The notes under the pieces were generated by a model. It was not told the DNA's origin. It did not search any database and saw only the letters and a list, made by a program, of their open reading frames with translations. The position numbers and the translations under genes are program-made. A stretch of 64,000 bases of DNA from Periplaneta americana (lineage: Eukaryota > Arthropoda > Insecta > Blattodea > Blattidae), in NCBI RefSeq assembly GCF_040183065.1, contig NC_091122.1:79764955-79828954 (forward strand), read 5' to 3'. The stretch's first letter is position 1. Each line of letters opens with the position of its first letter. Below, piece after piece: positions 10,525 through 20,707 of the stretch.

Positions 10525-10606
10525 AATGAATGTTTGATACGACTGCAAATATAATTTCATCGACACACACTTACAGTATGTTATATACATTGAAAATCGA
10601 CATTAA

Positions 10607-12756
10607 AGCCCGGTTCCCATTGTGTTTGTTTCTGTGATGGATTCCAAGTTAGGAGCACTAATGGCTGCTCTGCACGCTTGCTTGCTGGAAGTAATGCACT
10701 CTGGTGGCTGCTTTTGTGGCTAACTTGCTGGATTTCGAGATTAGGTTCTTGCCATTTTTCTTGTTGGCTTATACTGGTGACAGACTACAGTAGTAATCGC
10801 GATTAGCACTTATCGCGATCAGGCCCGATCGCGATTACCGAAAATATGGTGACCAACGAGCTAGATACTAACTCGTTGATGGTGACACACTACATCCCGT
10901 CTGGTCTACAGCTGAATTACCATAGAGGAAAGAATTTTCTCTATGTATATACGTATATGTTTGTTTCCCTCCTGGACAACACCTAAAGTTCATACTTTCT
11001 TTTGATGTTTGTTCATTGTTTTTTTTTTCTCCTTTTTTTTTTGTTGTTTCTTGCAGCTTGATATGGGAATTTACAGTATTTGTTAAGATTGTTATATGCT
11101 TTACAATGTAAACTGATAGAATTTATATCATTACTATTTATATTATTTTGAAAAGAGATTGTATAACCTATAAAATTTATATCATGCCAAAAATGTATAT
11201 TATTTTGTAATAAAACATTTTTAAAATCAACCTTAACCTCAACGATAGCGTCGTAATGGAGACTGAAATTGAAAATCTGAAAAAGAAACCAGATCCAGTT
11301 TGTAATCCATTATTTATTGAAATGAAACATCTTTTAGCAGCCTTCTATTGCTATGAATAATTCGTCTGTCATTTGTCAATATATTTCTTTTTACTTTTCT
11401 CACATCTGCATTAAATTTCTCCACTACGTCTAATAGTAGCCAAATTCATTTTCGTTTCTATTTCATAAACAATGGAAGGGGTAACAAAATTTCACAGCAG
11501 AAGCTATCACGACTTCCTAAATAATATAATTCAAGGTGATTCGAAACCAAAGTCTACTAAAATGTTACTTTCGTCCACTGGGCCGTGCCTCAGCGCGATT
11601 ATCTAGTTCTGGAAACAGGATTTAGCTCCTGATCGCGATCGGGACGGTGACACCAGCGAATAGGGATTATAAAGAATGGACACTTCGCGTCGGTACGTTT
11701 GATGTAGCCGGACTGATTTCAATGACCTTCGAGCCAGCTAAAGCGTGAGATTCTGCTTTCTCCCTAGAGTTGGCGTTGACATCACACCAGCTAGCAGTCG
11801 ACACAGCGGAAATATAACACACATAATTAATACATCTAACTCAAATAAAATAAATTGGATCCATAAAATAATAAATCCGTCATTAACTGTAATGTCTAGA
11901 CTCTAGAGTTCCTTTATAATAAGAGTTGAGACGTTGACACCAACAACAATTAAGATATGTAATGATTTGATAGCGCTGAAAATGGAAAAACAAAACTCTT
12001 ATGAGAAGTAAAACCATATACCTATATTATATTATATACAAATATTAAACGAATTCGATACTTAATTTTATAATGTATTATATTATTTTATAATAAAACT
12101 TATTATGTCTGAAATATAAAATATTATTATTACAACTAGTTTGTCACTGAGAAATAAGGAAAAGCTGTTAACATGAATTTATTTGAAGCAAAGCGTTACT
12201 GGATTATGCAATAAGGTAGGCGATGTTTGGATCCTGTATCTCAACTCTATATTCAATTATTATCTTTGCGTATGCTCGATTACACTAACCTCTAGCGCTT
12301 GAAAGTGGAACTAAACGCTGGCGCACAGAGAAACAAAACACAGGAAAATTCGCTCAGTGTCCATTCTTTATAATCCCTATTCGCTGGTGACACACTACAA
12401 ACCCGATCGCGATATATATATATATACACATATATTTCTTAATTTCTAAGAAACAGCAATTAAATATAGGATTTTAGTCGTTCTACACTTCTGGTTTAAT
12501 TACGTTATTACGACATTTACTATTTTTAATGTAGGACTTTGGTTGTATTCCACTCACGGTTTAGTTTCTTTTTGATCATGAGTGTTGGCAACAGATGAAA
12601 CAGCAGCAGATAATTTTCCAATTTGAACTATGAAAAGAGCCAGCTGCTTGTGAACAGTAAGCAGCATAATATAGCAAACACGGATGCCATCGGCTTACCC
12701 ATTAGAGCACCAAGCTTGCTGGCCAGCAAGGAAACAAGCACTATGGGAACTGGGCT
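10607..12756. mobile_element. TAA-flanked DNA transposon, non-autonomous (PIF/Harbinger-like?)
   Basis: The left end AGCCCGGTTCCCATTGTG pairs with the right end, read inverted as AGCCCAGTTCCCATAGTG. Similarity runs some 60 bp further inward. TAA lies on both sides (10604-10606 and 12757-12759), which fits a 3-bp duplication. Inside are several ATCGCGAT palindromes (10798-10835, 11631 and 12409), repeated GGTGACA-ACTAC motifs and a nested 732-bp MITE. No transposase-like frame was found. Superfamily assignment is inferred from the TSD length. Confidence 0.65.
11654..12385. mobile_element. hAT-like MITE with 8-bp TSD
   Basis: It begins CAGCGAATAGGGATTATAAA and ends with the inverse, a near-perfect 31-bp TIR (inner part AGAATGGACACT). 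The direct repeat GGTGACAC flanks it at 11646-11653 and 12386-12393. Eight-bp duplications are typical of hAT. The 732-bp interior is AT-rich and non-coding. The element it inserted into has the same GGTGACAC-ACTAC motif elsewhere (10880), which supports the reconstruction of the empty site. Confidence 0.85.
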
Positions 12757-13130
12757 TAACATAAACACGTGCTTTTGTATCCTAGGCCTCCGCTGACAGT
12801 TATTTACAAGGCTCCAGCTTTCTATATAGATGGCACTGGTCTTACATATATGTTCTGAGTTTGCAGGATTTTTTGGAAAGGTTGAAGGAAAGATGTCCCT
12901 AAAAGCAGCAAAAATCATTATAAAATATTGTTGGAAAAAGTGAAGAAAACCATTTTTGTGACAAATAAGTCTATAGGCCTATTTAACTTTTGTTTAGTGC
13001 TTACAACAATATGAAGCCTTTGTAAGACCTAGCTTCGTAGGCCTACTCATAACAGTACCGGTACTGTAAAATTTTATCTGTGTTTATTTCATTCAAACTT
13101 GAGCCTCACTTGAATGCAAGAATTCAGTAG
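12757..13130. other. No gene seen
   Basis: AT-rich DNA. A minus-strand reading frame of 96 codons overlaps the right arm of the previous element and is not recognised as a family, so it is treated as chance. Confidence 0.5.
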
Positions 13131-14118
13131 TTTGATGGAATAAGGGCGTAACTCGGGCAGGTGCATTTTGAGAAAAATTAAATTGAAAATTTAGAACAGG
13201 TTTTGTTGTATTAAACTATCTCCTTTTCTTTTGTAAAGTAGATATTAGAGAAGACAAATCTACGTTTGAAATATTACATTTTACTTTTGTTTTAGAGATA
13301 GTTACTATACTCGGTTAAATATAAATGAAGGTTTACGCCTTTTTTCCATCAAACCACTAATTTTTTAACGTTTCTGTAAATTAAAGGTTGCTTTCTTAAA
13401 AACTATGATTCTATTATTGAAATGAGTGTTTTATGATGAATATTAAGTCTTCAAGATTAAATAATACGAGAAAAGCCAATAAAGTACCTTATTTATCACA
13501 AATATAGCAATCAAAGGTTCTTCTTATTTCACTAAGTGTCTTAGTCACTTTCACTGGCGAAAGAAAATTCATCTTCTCCAGCACATTGTTCTTGGTCTTG
13601 TTGGACATCTTGAAGTGCAATTTGCTCATACCATGCCCTAACTGGATCTGGGACAAATCGGCAGAGGTTTCTAACATCAGACAACTTGGCTGCCGTTACT
13701 CTTGGTTTTTCTACTGGAGTCAACACACTATTTATTCAGGAAAATGCTTCTTGATATACTGTACCTACTTCAAGAATGTAAACATTTGTGATGCAAGAAC
13801 TGTTCTATCAGCAGACCACTGCAGCCTCACATACGATTGATTTTTGATGAAAGAAGTCCATGTGATGTTTCTTCCAGTCTTTTAACACTGCACTCCCGTC
13901 AATGACTTGGAGAGGCTCGGGATTCTTCCTGCATGCACTTAAAACATCAACATAGTTGTCACACCTGACTTCAAACTGCTGCTCTGACCTCCAGAATGTT
14001 GATATTGACTTGAAACTTGGTGAGAGGGAAATTCAAACACAGGTGGAATTATTTATGCTTATAAAGTTGATGGAAGAGGGGCGTAACCTCTTTGACGCCC
14101 TTATTCCATCAAACTCCT
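13131..14118 (-). mobile_element. Element with compound inverted repeats
   Basis: The motif TTTGATGGAATAAGGGCGT occurs at 13131, inverted at about 13333-13354 (GGCGTAAA form), direct again at 14067-14085 (GATGGAAGAGGGGCGTAA) and inverted at 14090-14114. The outermost pair would define an element of about 990 bp. Between them lies a degraded minus-strand frame. No clear target duplication was found (the flanks read GTAG and CTCC). Confidence 0.5.
13540..13970 (-). pseudogene. Degraded TE-borne protein, possibly DUF7869-like
   Basis: Minus-strand pieces read QFEVRCDNYVDVLSACRKNP, VTAAKLSDVRNLCRFVPDPV and an acidic C-terminus EDEFSFASESD, in shifting frames. The style recalls C-termini of insect TE proteins of the kind seen better at 62.6-63.99 kb, but the resemblance is weak. 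It is placed inside the inverted repeats at 13131-14118, which makes it a likely transposon passenger or transposase. Confidence 0.3.
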
Positions 14119-15433
14119 CAATTTATATCGAGATATTTAGCCTATGTATTTTTAATGTTCGTTACTTTCTTAAGAAACAATGAAATTCGCATTTTGTAAT
14201 TAAATTATTCATTATCACTCAAAATTGTTTAGATTTTTTGTACCATTACTGAATTGTACTTAGATATAGGCCTACGCTCCTTCAATAATTTGATATGATA
14301 TTTATGATATGATATTTATCAGTCAACTTTACAATTCACAGTTATGGTGGACCTTCACATTTCTGCTTTTCGACCACCATCCCTTTAATACATATAACCC
14401 TTTTCTATTAATATATTCATTTGCCGAGTATTTCTTGATTACTTTCTAATGTTCTGTTTTAACTGAATTGCTATATGTCCTTCCCTCTCTATCCTCTTCT
14501 ATTCTCTCTCATACCTAGACTGTCTCCCTTTCATTTCTCGCTTACCTATTAAGTAATGCATATTCCTTCCTTAATAATTTGCATTATTTATTTATTTTCT
14601 TCTCTACTCTCAAATCTACCTACTCTTAATCATTATTTTCCAGCTATTTTCTCCTACATTAATTGTTGACTTTCCCCTTTTCTCTATTTTACAACACTTA
14701 TATCACTTATTTTTTTCTATCCTCTGTTTATTTGCGTATTGATCTCTTTCTCTTTGCTTCACTACTAAATTTCCTATTTTATTACCTCTTTCCGTATATT
14801 TATTTCTATAATACTCCTACAGTTATAGTGCCCCTGATACCAGTACTAATCCCAATCGGCAACATTGAAAAACATGAAATATCTAATTCACTTAATTACA
14901 TGCTCCTTTCAATAATTATGTCGTAGTTCGTTAATCCAAGATTCGTATGTGTAGGCCTAGATTGATTTTTATTTCATGCCAACGCAAGAAATGATATCTT
15001 GGGTGAGAGCTTTAGATCAATAGGCCTAAGATTTTTTTCACGTCAGTTAATTGAGATATATTCCTTAGAACAACAAGTCCATAACACTACACCACATGGT
15101 TGTAGCAAAAAAAAAAAAAAAAAAGTACCAGTACAGCATGTTCCCATCTTTTTGGGGAAAACTATTGTCATTCCAATTTCCAGCACACTTTCTGTACACT
15201 TGCTGTGTAGATCAATACCAATATTTATGTCTACAATTTTAAGTGTTTCCTTTCACTTTCTGTTATGCACACATATTACACATAATACCATCTTGTTACA
15301 GTCCAACTTGTGGGCCTACACAATAATCTGAAATTTAATTATTCTGTGACAATGATTGTGCCCTCTTCACACAGCAATTATGTGTTGTTATATGGTATAT
15401 ATAATGATTTCAGTCTGAATAGATATGGATATA
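14119..15433. other. No gene seen; pyrimidine-rich tract
   Basis: From about 14380 to 14830 the plus strand is strongly C/T-rich (TTTCTC, CTACTC, TTCCTT phrases) without a motif period. A poly(A) run lies at 15107-15124. No frame resembles a known protein. Confidence 0.5.
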
Positions 15434-16450
15434 CAGGGTGATTCACGAGGAAAGGTAAAAAATTTAGGATGTGAATTCTGAAGTCATTCTGAGTCAAAAA
15501 TTTCATATGAATAATGGGTCTGTTTTTGAACGGTTACGGAGATATGGCTCTTTGCTTTCACAAAAACTTCTGGGATTCCATTGTACTAACTCGCATTTAG
15601 AGACAGATAACGGACAAATTTAAAGTTTATATTCACATATGCATATATACCTAATATTCTAGACGTCAGGGTCGATGTTTTCACACATTTTCAAAGGTAC
15701 CTCCTTCTGCTTCAATGCACTCTTGCGCTCGGGTGTGAATCACGCTCGTCGCTCAGGAGAGTTGCTCGTGGCTATTCTTTATGTGGCGTGCAGCATCCAA
15801 AATACTGTAGATTAGCGCCTCTTTCATTTCCACCTTCCTTCAGTATACCAAATCTTTCATCCAACCCCATAGACAGTAAATACTCTTCGCTATGGTACCC
15901 TTCTATTCGGAAAGTGTCATTCATATTCAGTGGTGGCACACAAACAATTTCCATCCCGCAACCATAAACATACACAATATCGGCGTATTCTGGAGTCGAA
16001 AATTTATAAGGCATCTTGAAAAACACAACTTAACACTTCCGATAACTATAACTGTATAACTACTGTACTGTAGGTAGCTGACTGAACTGCTGTGAACTGA
16101 TAAGTGATACTGTATTTGTAATATGTGCTGGTTCTGTGTCATCACATCAGTCAAGGCAGACGATTGGACATTTGTAATGTAATGAGGTGAATGAACTTCT
16201 CTTATCACATCGCTCACAATGCAGATTCCAATGTTACGTCATTCATTGCGATCCATGACCTTGTCTCACGTCGCACATAAGCAGCATATGGTAACGTCTG
16301 ATTCACATTGGGGCGAGACATTTTACCAAAAAAATGCATCTAGCTCCGACATTGTTCGAAAACGGACCTATGTTCATATGAACTTTTTCACTCAAAATGG
16401 CCTAAGATATAGTATCCTAAATTTTTTACCTTTTCTCGTGAATCACCCTA
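15434..16450 (-). mobile_element. TA-flanked element with DUF4817-type frame
   Basis: The left end CAGGGTGATTCACGAGGAAA and right end TTTCTCGTGAATCACCCTA are inverted, continuing through GGTAAAAAATTTAGGAT. TA flanks both (15432-15433 and 16451-16452). The body of 1017 bp has a minus-strand frame at 15772-16026 opening MPYKFSTPEYADIVYVYG, the typical start of a DUF4817 helix-turn-helix protein. The frame then breaks (…HFPNRRVP… can be read in another frame). The catalytic DDE part is absent. Confidence 0.8.
15772..16026 (-). pseudogene. DUF4817 helix-turn-helix N-terminus of a transposase
   Basis: Residues EYADIVYVYG, then in a shifted frame a GN-x-TEYE-x-HFPNRRVP-type block, match the DUF4817 pattern (YxxMxxxYGxxxxNxxxAxxxYxxxFPxRRxP). 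The domain normally opens a transposase related to Tc1/mariner. At least one frameshift and loss of the catalytic part make this a relic. Confidence 0.65.
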
Positions 16451-16459
16451 TACATACAT

Positions 16460-16492
<33 letters not shown>

Positions 16493-16495
16493 TAG
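16451..16495. repeat. (CA)n-rich tail
   Basis: CATACA and CACA repeats join the DUF4817 element to the LINE-2 tail. Read on the minus strand they are the TG-rich tail following that LINE's 3' end. Confidence 0.9.
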
Positions 16496-16562
16496 TGTTC
16501 TGCCCAAAGGTAGGTCTTTCACTGCAAACCCAGCATTCTCCAGTCCTTCCTATTTTCTTATT
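16490..16562 (-). mobile_element. LINE-2 3' end fragment
   Basis: It is highly similar to 1960-2030 and to the complement of 8780-8820 (CATAGTGTTCTG, TCTTTCACTGCAAACCCAGC). The 3' terminus is followed on the minus strand by a (TG)n tail. Only about 70 bp of the LINE remain, an extreme 5' truncation. Confidence 0.75.
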
Positions 16563-19340
16563 GAAGAAATTATGCTGATGTTCTTAACGAAAAATGATAA
16601 ATGTGTGTTTTTGCTTTTCAGGAGAGTGAGATCAAATTGTGTGGCAACTGTGGAAGAGCTTCCCTCTCCTCGTCAGTACTTGTGTTTTGTTTAGTATGGA
16701 TCTTTATTGGCACAATAGTGCGATGTTGGTCATGATCACTCAACCCACCCCAACGCACCACCAACCCCCAACATTGCGATCACATAAACCTAAGTAATAA
16801 GATCAATCATTGCACACACATACGCACACACACATACATACTCGCACGTACACACACACACAAAAATACACACACACCTTCAGATCCTGAGTTGGAAGAT
16901 ATTGCTGTACTGCAGTAATGAATATAGTGTCTTCCCACACAGTGGTCACAGTTTGTGCCAGTAACAGTAATGATTTTGCATTGTTTTAAATGCCCTTCAT
17001 ACAGTTGCAATAAGCTCTTTAATTTCATGTCAATGTATCTTTGTGTCTCTGTTGTGATATGTAAGTGCTCTTCCTTTTCTCACATTGCCTAATTTTCCAT
17101 GTCATATGTCGGTGGTGCATTTTGATTTTTACTGCATTGGGAGTGTTATTTTTATCCAGAAACGTAACCTCTACCCATATACCTGGTCATGTGTGAAATA
17201 AAAATTTCAGTACCGGTATCCCAAAAAATGGGGAAGGAGGATTTTGTAGTTTGTTTGGGTCATGGATTGATTGCAATCACATAATCACGAAGGTGAAGCT
17301 CCTGAGGACAGAACTGGTATTTTCCTGAAAGTACAAAAGGAGATAAAAGTAGTTGCGACAGAAATGTAATTGGAATCTGGTACTTCATATCACTTACTGA
17401 ATTAGACGTAGGCCTTAGTAAGAAGTAGCTGCTATACAATAGGCCTGTAATAACTTTTTGAAAAATTCTGATTTTGTAACTCTCAGATAAATTTGCATTA
17501 GGTCAAACCCTACACATTCAGTATGTACGAGTCTTGGTCGCATGTAAGATGTCATAAAAATTCGCCATAGTGATTGCCAGATGAAACTACAGAGTTAATA
17601 CGTTTCTTTTCAGTTAACCATAAACAAGTGGTGTCATATACGAAATTCAGTTATTGACCACATAGGCATTGATAATCTCTTTGTTAAGAATTCATATTAT
17701 CCTGTAACTGGTTGACCTGTTAAACTTCTGACTCAGTAAGTACTATGTTTCTTTTGGGTAAGTTTTCAGTTGCCCAGTACCATAATTTGTGATTTATCTC
17801 AAATTATTTGTAATATCATTGCTTCACTAGCGACCTTCCATATTTTTACCAGTTCTTGAAATTAAAAATTAACTAGATCAAGAAAGAAGAAAGGAAATGA
17901 TATCGATTTATTTCGTGATGTACTGTACCTATTTACCTCGAGCAGGTAAACTGTTACATTTTTTATACCGAAAAAGTTCTTTAAAATGAATCATTCAGTA
18001 GCCTACTTGCTTTGTAGATGATGAAATGGAATTAGGTATTCCATCAAGTTTGTTCATGCAAGTGTAATAAAATTATACCTTGATTTCAATTACTTGTCAT
18101 ACTTTCAACTCTTTCCTGTTCCTTAATTATACAGGTACTTTACACATTGTTTTGAGAACCAAGTGAATATTGGATTTTTTATTTAATTCAATTATGTTTT
18201 AACATATTTTATTGCCATGAATTTCTTTGCAGTTCAAGCATGTCTGACATCACAAAGAACATAAGGCAGTACTACATTTCATGCTGCTAACTTGTCTCTA
18301 ATTTAATATTTCAAATAGTAGTGAATGAGACACGTGGCTACATAGGTATAAGCTTCATATTAATTATAATTGTTTCATCAGGTGGTCATTGTAGATAACA
18401 AAACAATAAATTAGTATAATATATAACATAATCTCTTCAGCAGTACCGTATCTTAATCATTATTAACAGTAGCTACATGCAGTAGAGTGACATATTCCCA
18501 AAAAAAAAAAAATTATAATTTAATTACAGTACATATCATTCGAGTTTTTTAAATCTCCCGTGAAATATCTTGCAATTTCAATTGGGAAACATGTCATTCT
18601 CTCACATGCTTCCACTTGGTAAAATTTGATAGTGATATATATAGTTTACATGTGTGTGTTGCCAAGTGCTCGCTTACACTCTACCCAGAGCATCCATAAA
18701 TGCGTGGAATTTTAACATACAAGTTAATGCTGTGAGTTTCAACACTGATCAGTGTTACCTGGAGTTGACTAAAATTATCATAATGCTCCTCTTCAGTAAC
18801 ATCACTGTATGTTCCGTAGGAAAAGGAAAAGGAACCTTAGGATGAAGAACATTCAAAATCACTTTTTGACACATTCTCGTGCTAAATCTATACTAGTACT
18901 GCTTTCCAGAAACATTGTATGGATCTCAAACAAATAGAAAGTTATTTAACTTTGAACATACAATTATAAAGCCATCTATTTTTAATAAACAGAGGTTAAA
19001 GTTGACTAATATTCAACTTCCTTACCTTCATCCAATTTTAATTAAAATTCAGTTGGAAAGGAAAGACTCACATTATTCAGAATTTAATGCTGAATTGAGC
19101 TGTAAATGTTAAATTTGTGTAGAATGAGTTCTTAAGAAGCTGTATAGGAAAATCTAAACACACTTCTTTCTAAAAAAAAAAAAAAAAAAAAAAAGGCATA
19201 CTGGAAATTAGAGAGGATCATACAAAACAATCTCAATTTAATTGTTTAATTTTATACTTTATTCACAAAAATAACAATGATGAAAGTGATAAATGCAATT
19301 TAACCAAATAATCACGTTAATATAAATATTGGAGGAAGAA
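16563..19340. other. No gene seen
   Basis: AT-rich DNA with a (CA)n-rich run at 16813-16880, a poly(A) of 13 at 18499 and a poly(A) of about 23 at 19172. No reading frame resembles a known family, and no TIR or SINE was recognised. Confidence 0.6.
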
Positions 19341-19343
19341 TTA

Positions 19344-20704
19344 GGCCCGGTTGCAGAAACACCGATCAAAATATGATTGGCGATCAAGGAGGGTTTGATT
19401 GGCCATCAGTTCTATTTCTGTTGCAGAAAGAACAATCAGTGTTTGATCGGGAATCAGTCTTCCATCAGATTTGATCAACAGATTTTTGCTGGTTAAGTCA
19501 CTGATCATCGATCAAGCAGGCTATTTATGTTGTTCTGTTTATAATGCAGTATTATATAGTAAATAGTTATAGCGTAACAATATTGTTTTCGACATAATGG
19601 ATTCTTCTGATGAAGAAATTTTAAATGAAAAAAAAAATATTATTAAGAAGAGGGCGTTTCCGTGATAGACATGAATTGTTTTTATGTATAATGACAGAGA
19701 ATTTGAGCAAAGATTTAGGTTAAGTAAGGATTCCTGTGTTTTGTTACTTTCAAAAATTGAAACAAATATATGCAGACAGACAAATCGAAACCTTCCACTT
19801 TCTCCTATGAACCAAGTTCTAATAATGCTGAGATTTTATGCTGTTGGAATTTTTCAGGCGGTCTTGGGTTATCTTGTTAGGGTCCACAAATCAACTATTT
19901 GCCGAGTAGTTAGGAATGTTACGTATGAAATTGCTTTGTTATGGCAGGGTCTCATAAATCCCCAAACTTCAAATAGGGAACGATTTGAAATCCAGAGAGA
20001 ATTTTCAGCCATGTCAGGATTTCCAAGAGTAGCCTAATAATGGTTGTATAGACTGCTCACATCCCCATCCAATCACCTAGTTGAAATGATGCCGAACTTT
20101 ATCGAAATAGAAAAGGTTTCTTTTCTGTGAATATACAGGCAATATGTAGTATATACCATCATTGAAATTCTGGAATGTTGTAGCCCGTTTGCAGGGTTCT
20201 ACACATGACAACACAATATTTTTAATGAGTAGGTTACGAGCTCCATTTGTAAACAGAGAGATGGGAAATGGAATTATTTTGGGTTATGGAGGCTATGCAT
20301 GTTCCAATTTCTTGTCGATTCCCCTAGCAAATCCCACAACAGAAGCCCCCTCACTTTTTTTTTGTTTTCTTCATATTCTTTCACTATATTGTAGTCTATA
20401 TACAAATAGAAACCGCCTGTTTCCTTTCTACAAAAAGCAACAAAACAGCAAAACATTCACTTGTTTTCCTAGTCACCGCCCACTTGATGCATTCCTTTCG
20501 CGACTTTTAAAGAGCATCAAATTGGCTGTGGTTGCTAAATAGCGCTGTTGTCAAATGTATTTCTTTCTTAAATCACCAATTAGTAAATTGAGACAAGTTG
20601 ATTGGAGATTCATGTTTGTGCAACGCAATGAACAATCAAATAAATCAGACATCAACTGATTGGCGATCAGGGACTGATTTGATTTGCGTTTCTGCAACCG
20701 GGCC
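19344..20704 (+). mobile_element. PIF/Harbinger element with TTA target duplication
   Basis: The left end GGCCCGGTTGCAGAAACACC and right end GCGTTTCTGCAACCGGGCC are inverted. TTA lies on both sides (19341-19343 and 20705-20707), the signature 3-bp duplication of PIF/Harbinger. Repeated TTGATTGG-type motifs fill the subterminal zones. The 1361-bp body contains a HARBI1-like frame but no second Myb-like protein gene, so it is internally deleted. Confidence 0.93.
19600..20345 (+). pseudogene. HARBI1-like nuclease pseudogene
   Basis: The open part (19684-20037) reads EFEQRFRLSKDSCVLLLSKI, LPLSPMNQVLIMLRFYAVG, FQAVLGYLVRVHKSTICRVV and ends SGFPRVA, all standard for Harbinger transposases. After stops, IDCSHI-P-type (first Asp region) and, at 20162-20335, WNVVARLQGSTHDNTIFLMSRL and NGIILGYGGYACSNFL follow. 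These are the GSTHDS and LLGDSGY blocks, and the second catalytic Asp of GDSGY is replaced (GYGGY). The third catalytic residue region is missing. Confidence 0.85.
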
Positions 20705-20707
20705 TTA

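Noticed and set aside
12628..12918. A 96-codon minus-strand frame as a host membrane protein
   Set aside because: It runs through the terminal inverted repeat of the element at 10607-12756; the hydrophobic part is encoded by the TIR arm.
14663..14926. An 87-codon hydrophobic plus-strand frame as a small membrane protein
   Set aside because: It lies in a pyrimidine-rich tract, which always reads as Phe, Leu, Ser and Tyr; no start context or family resemblance.
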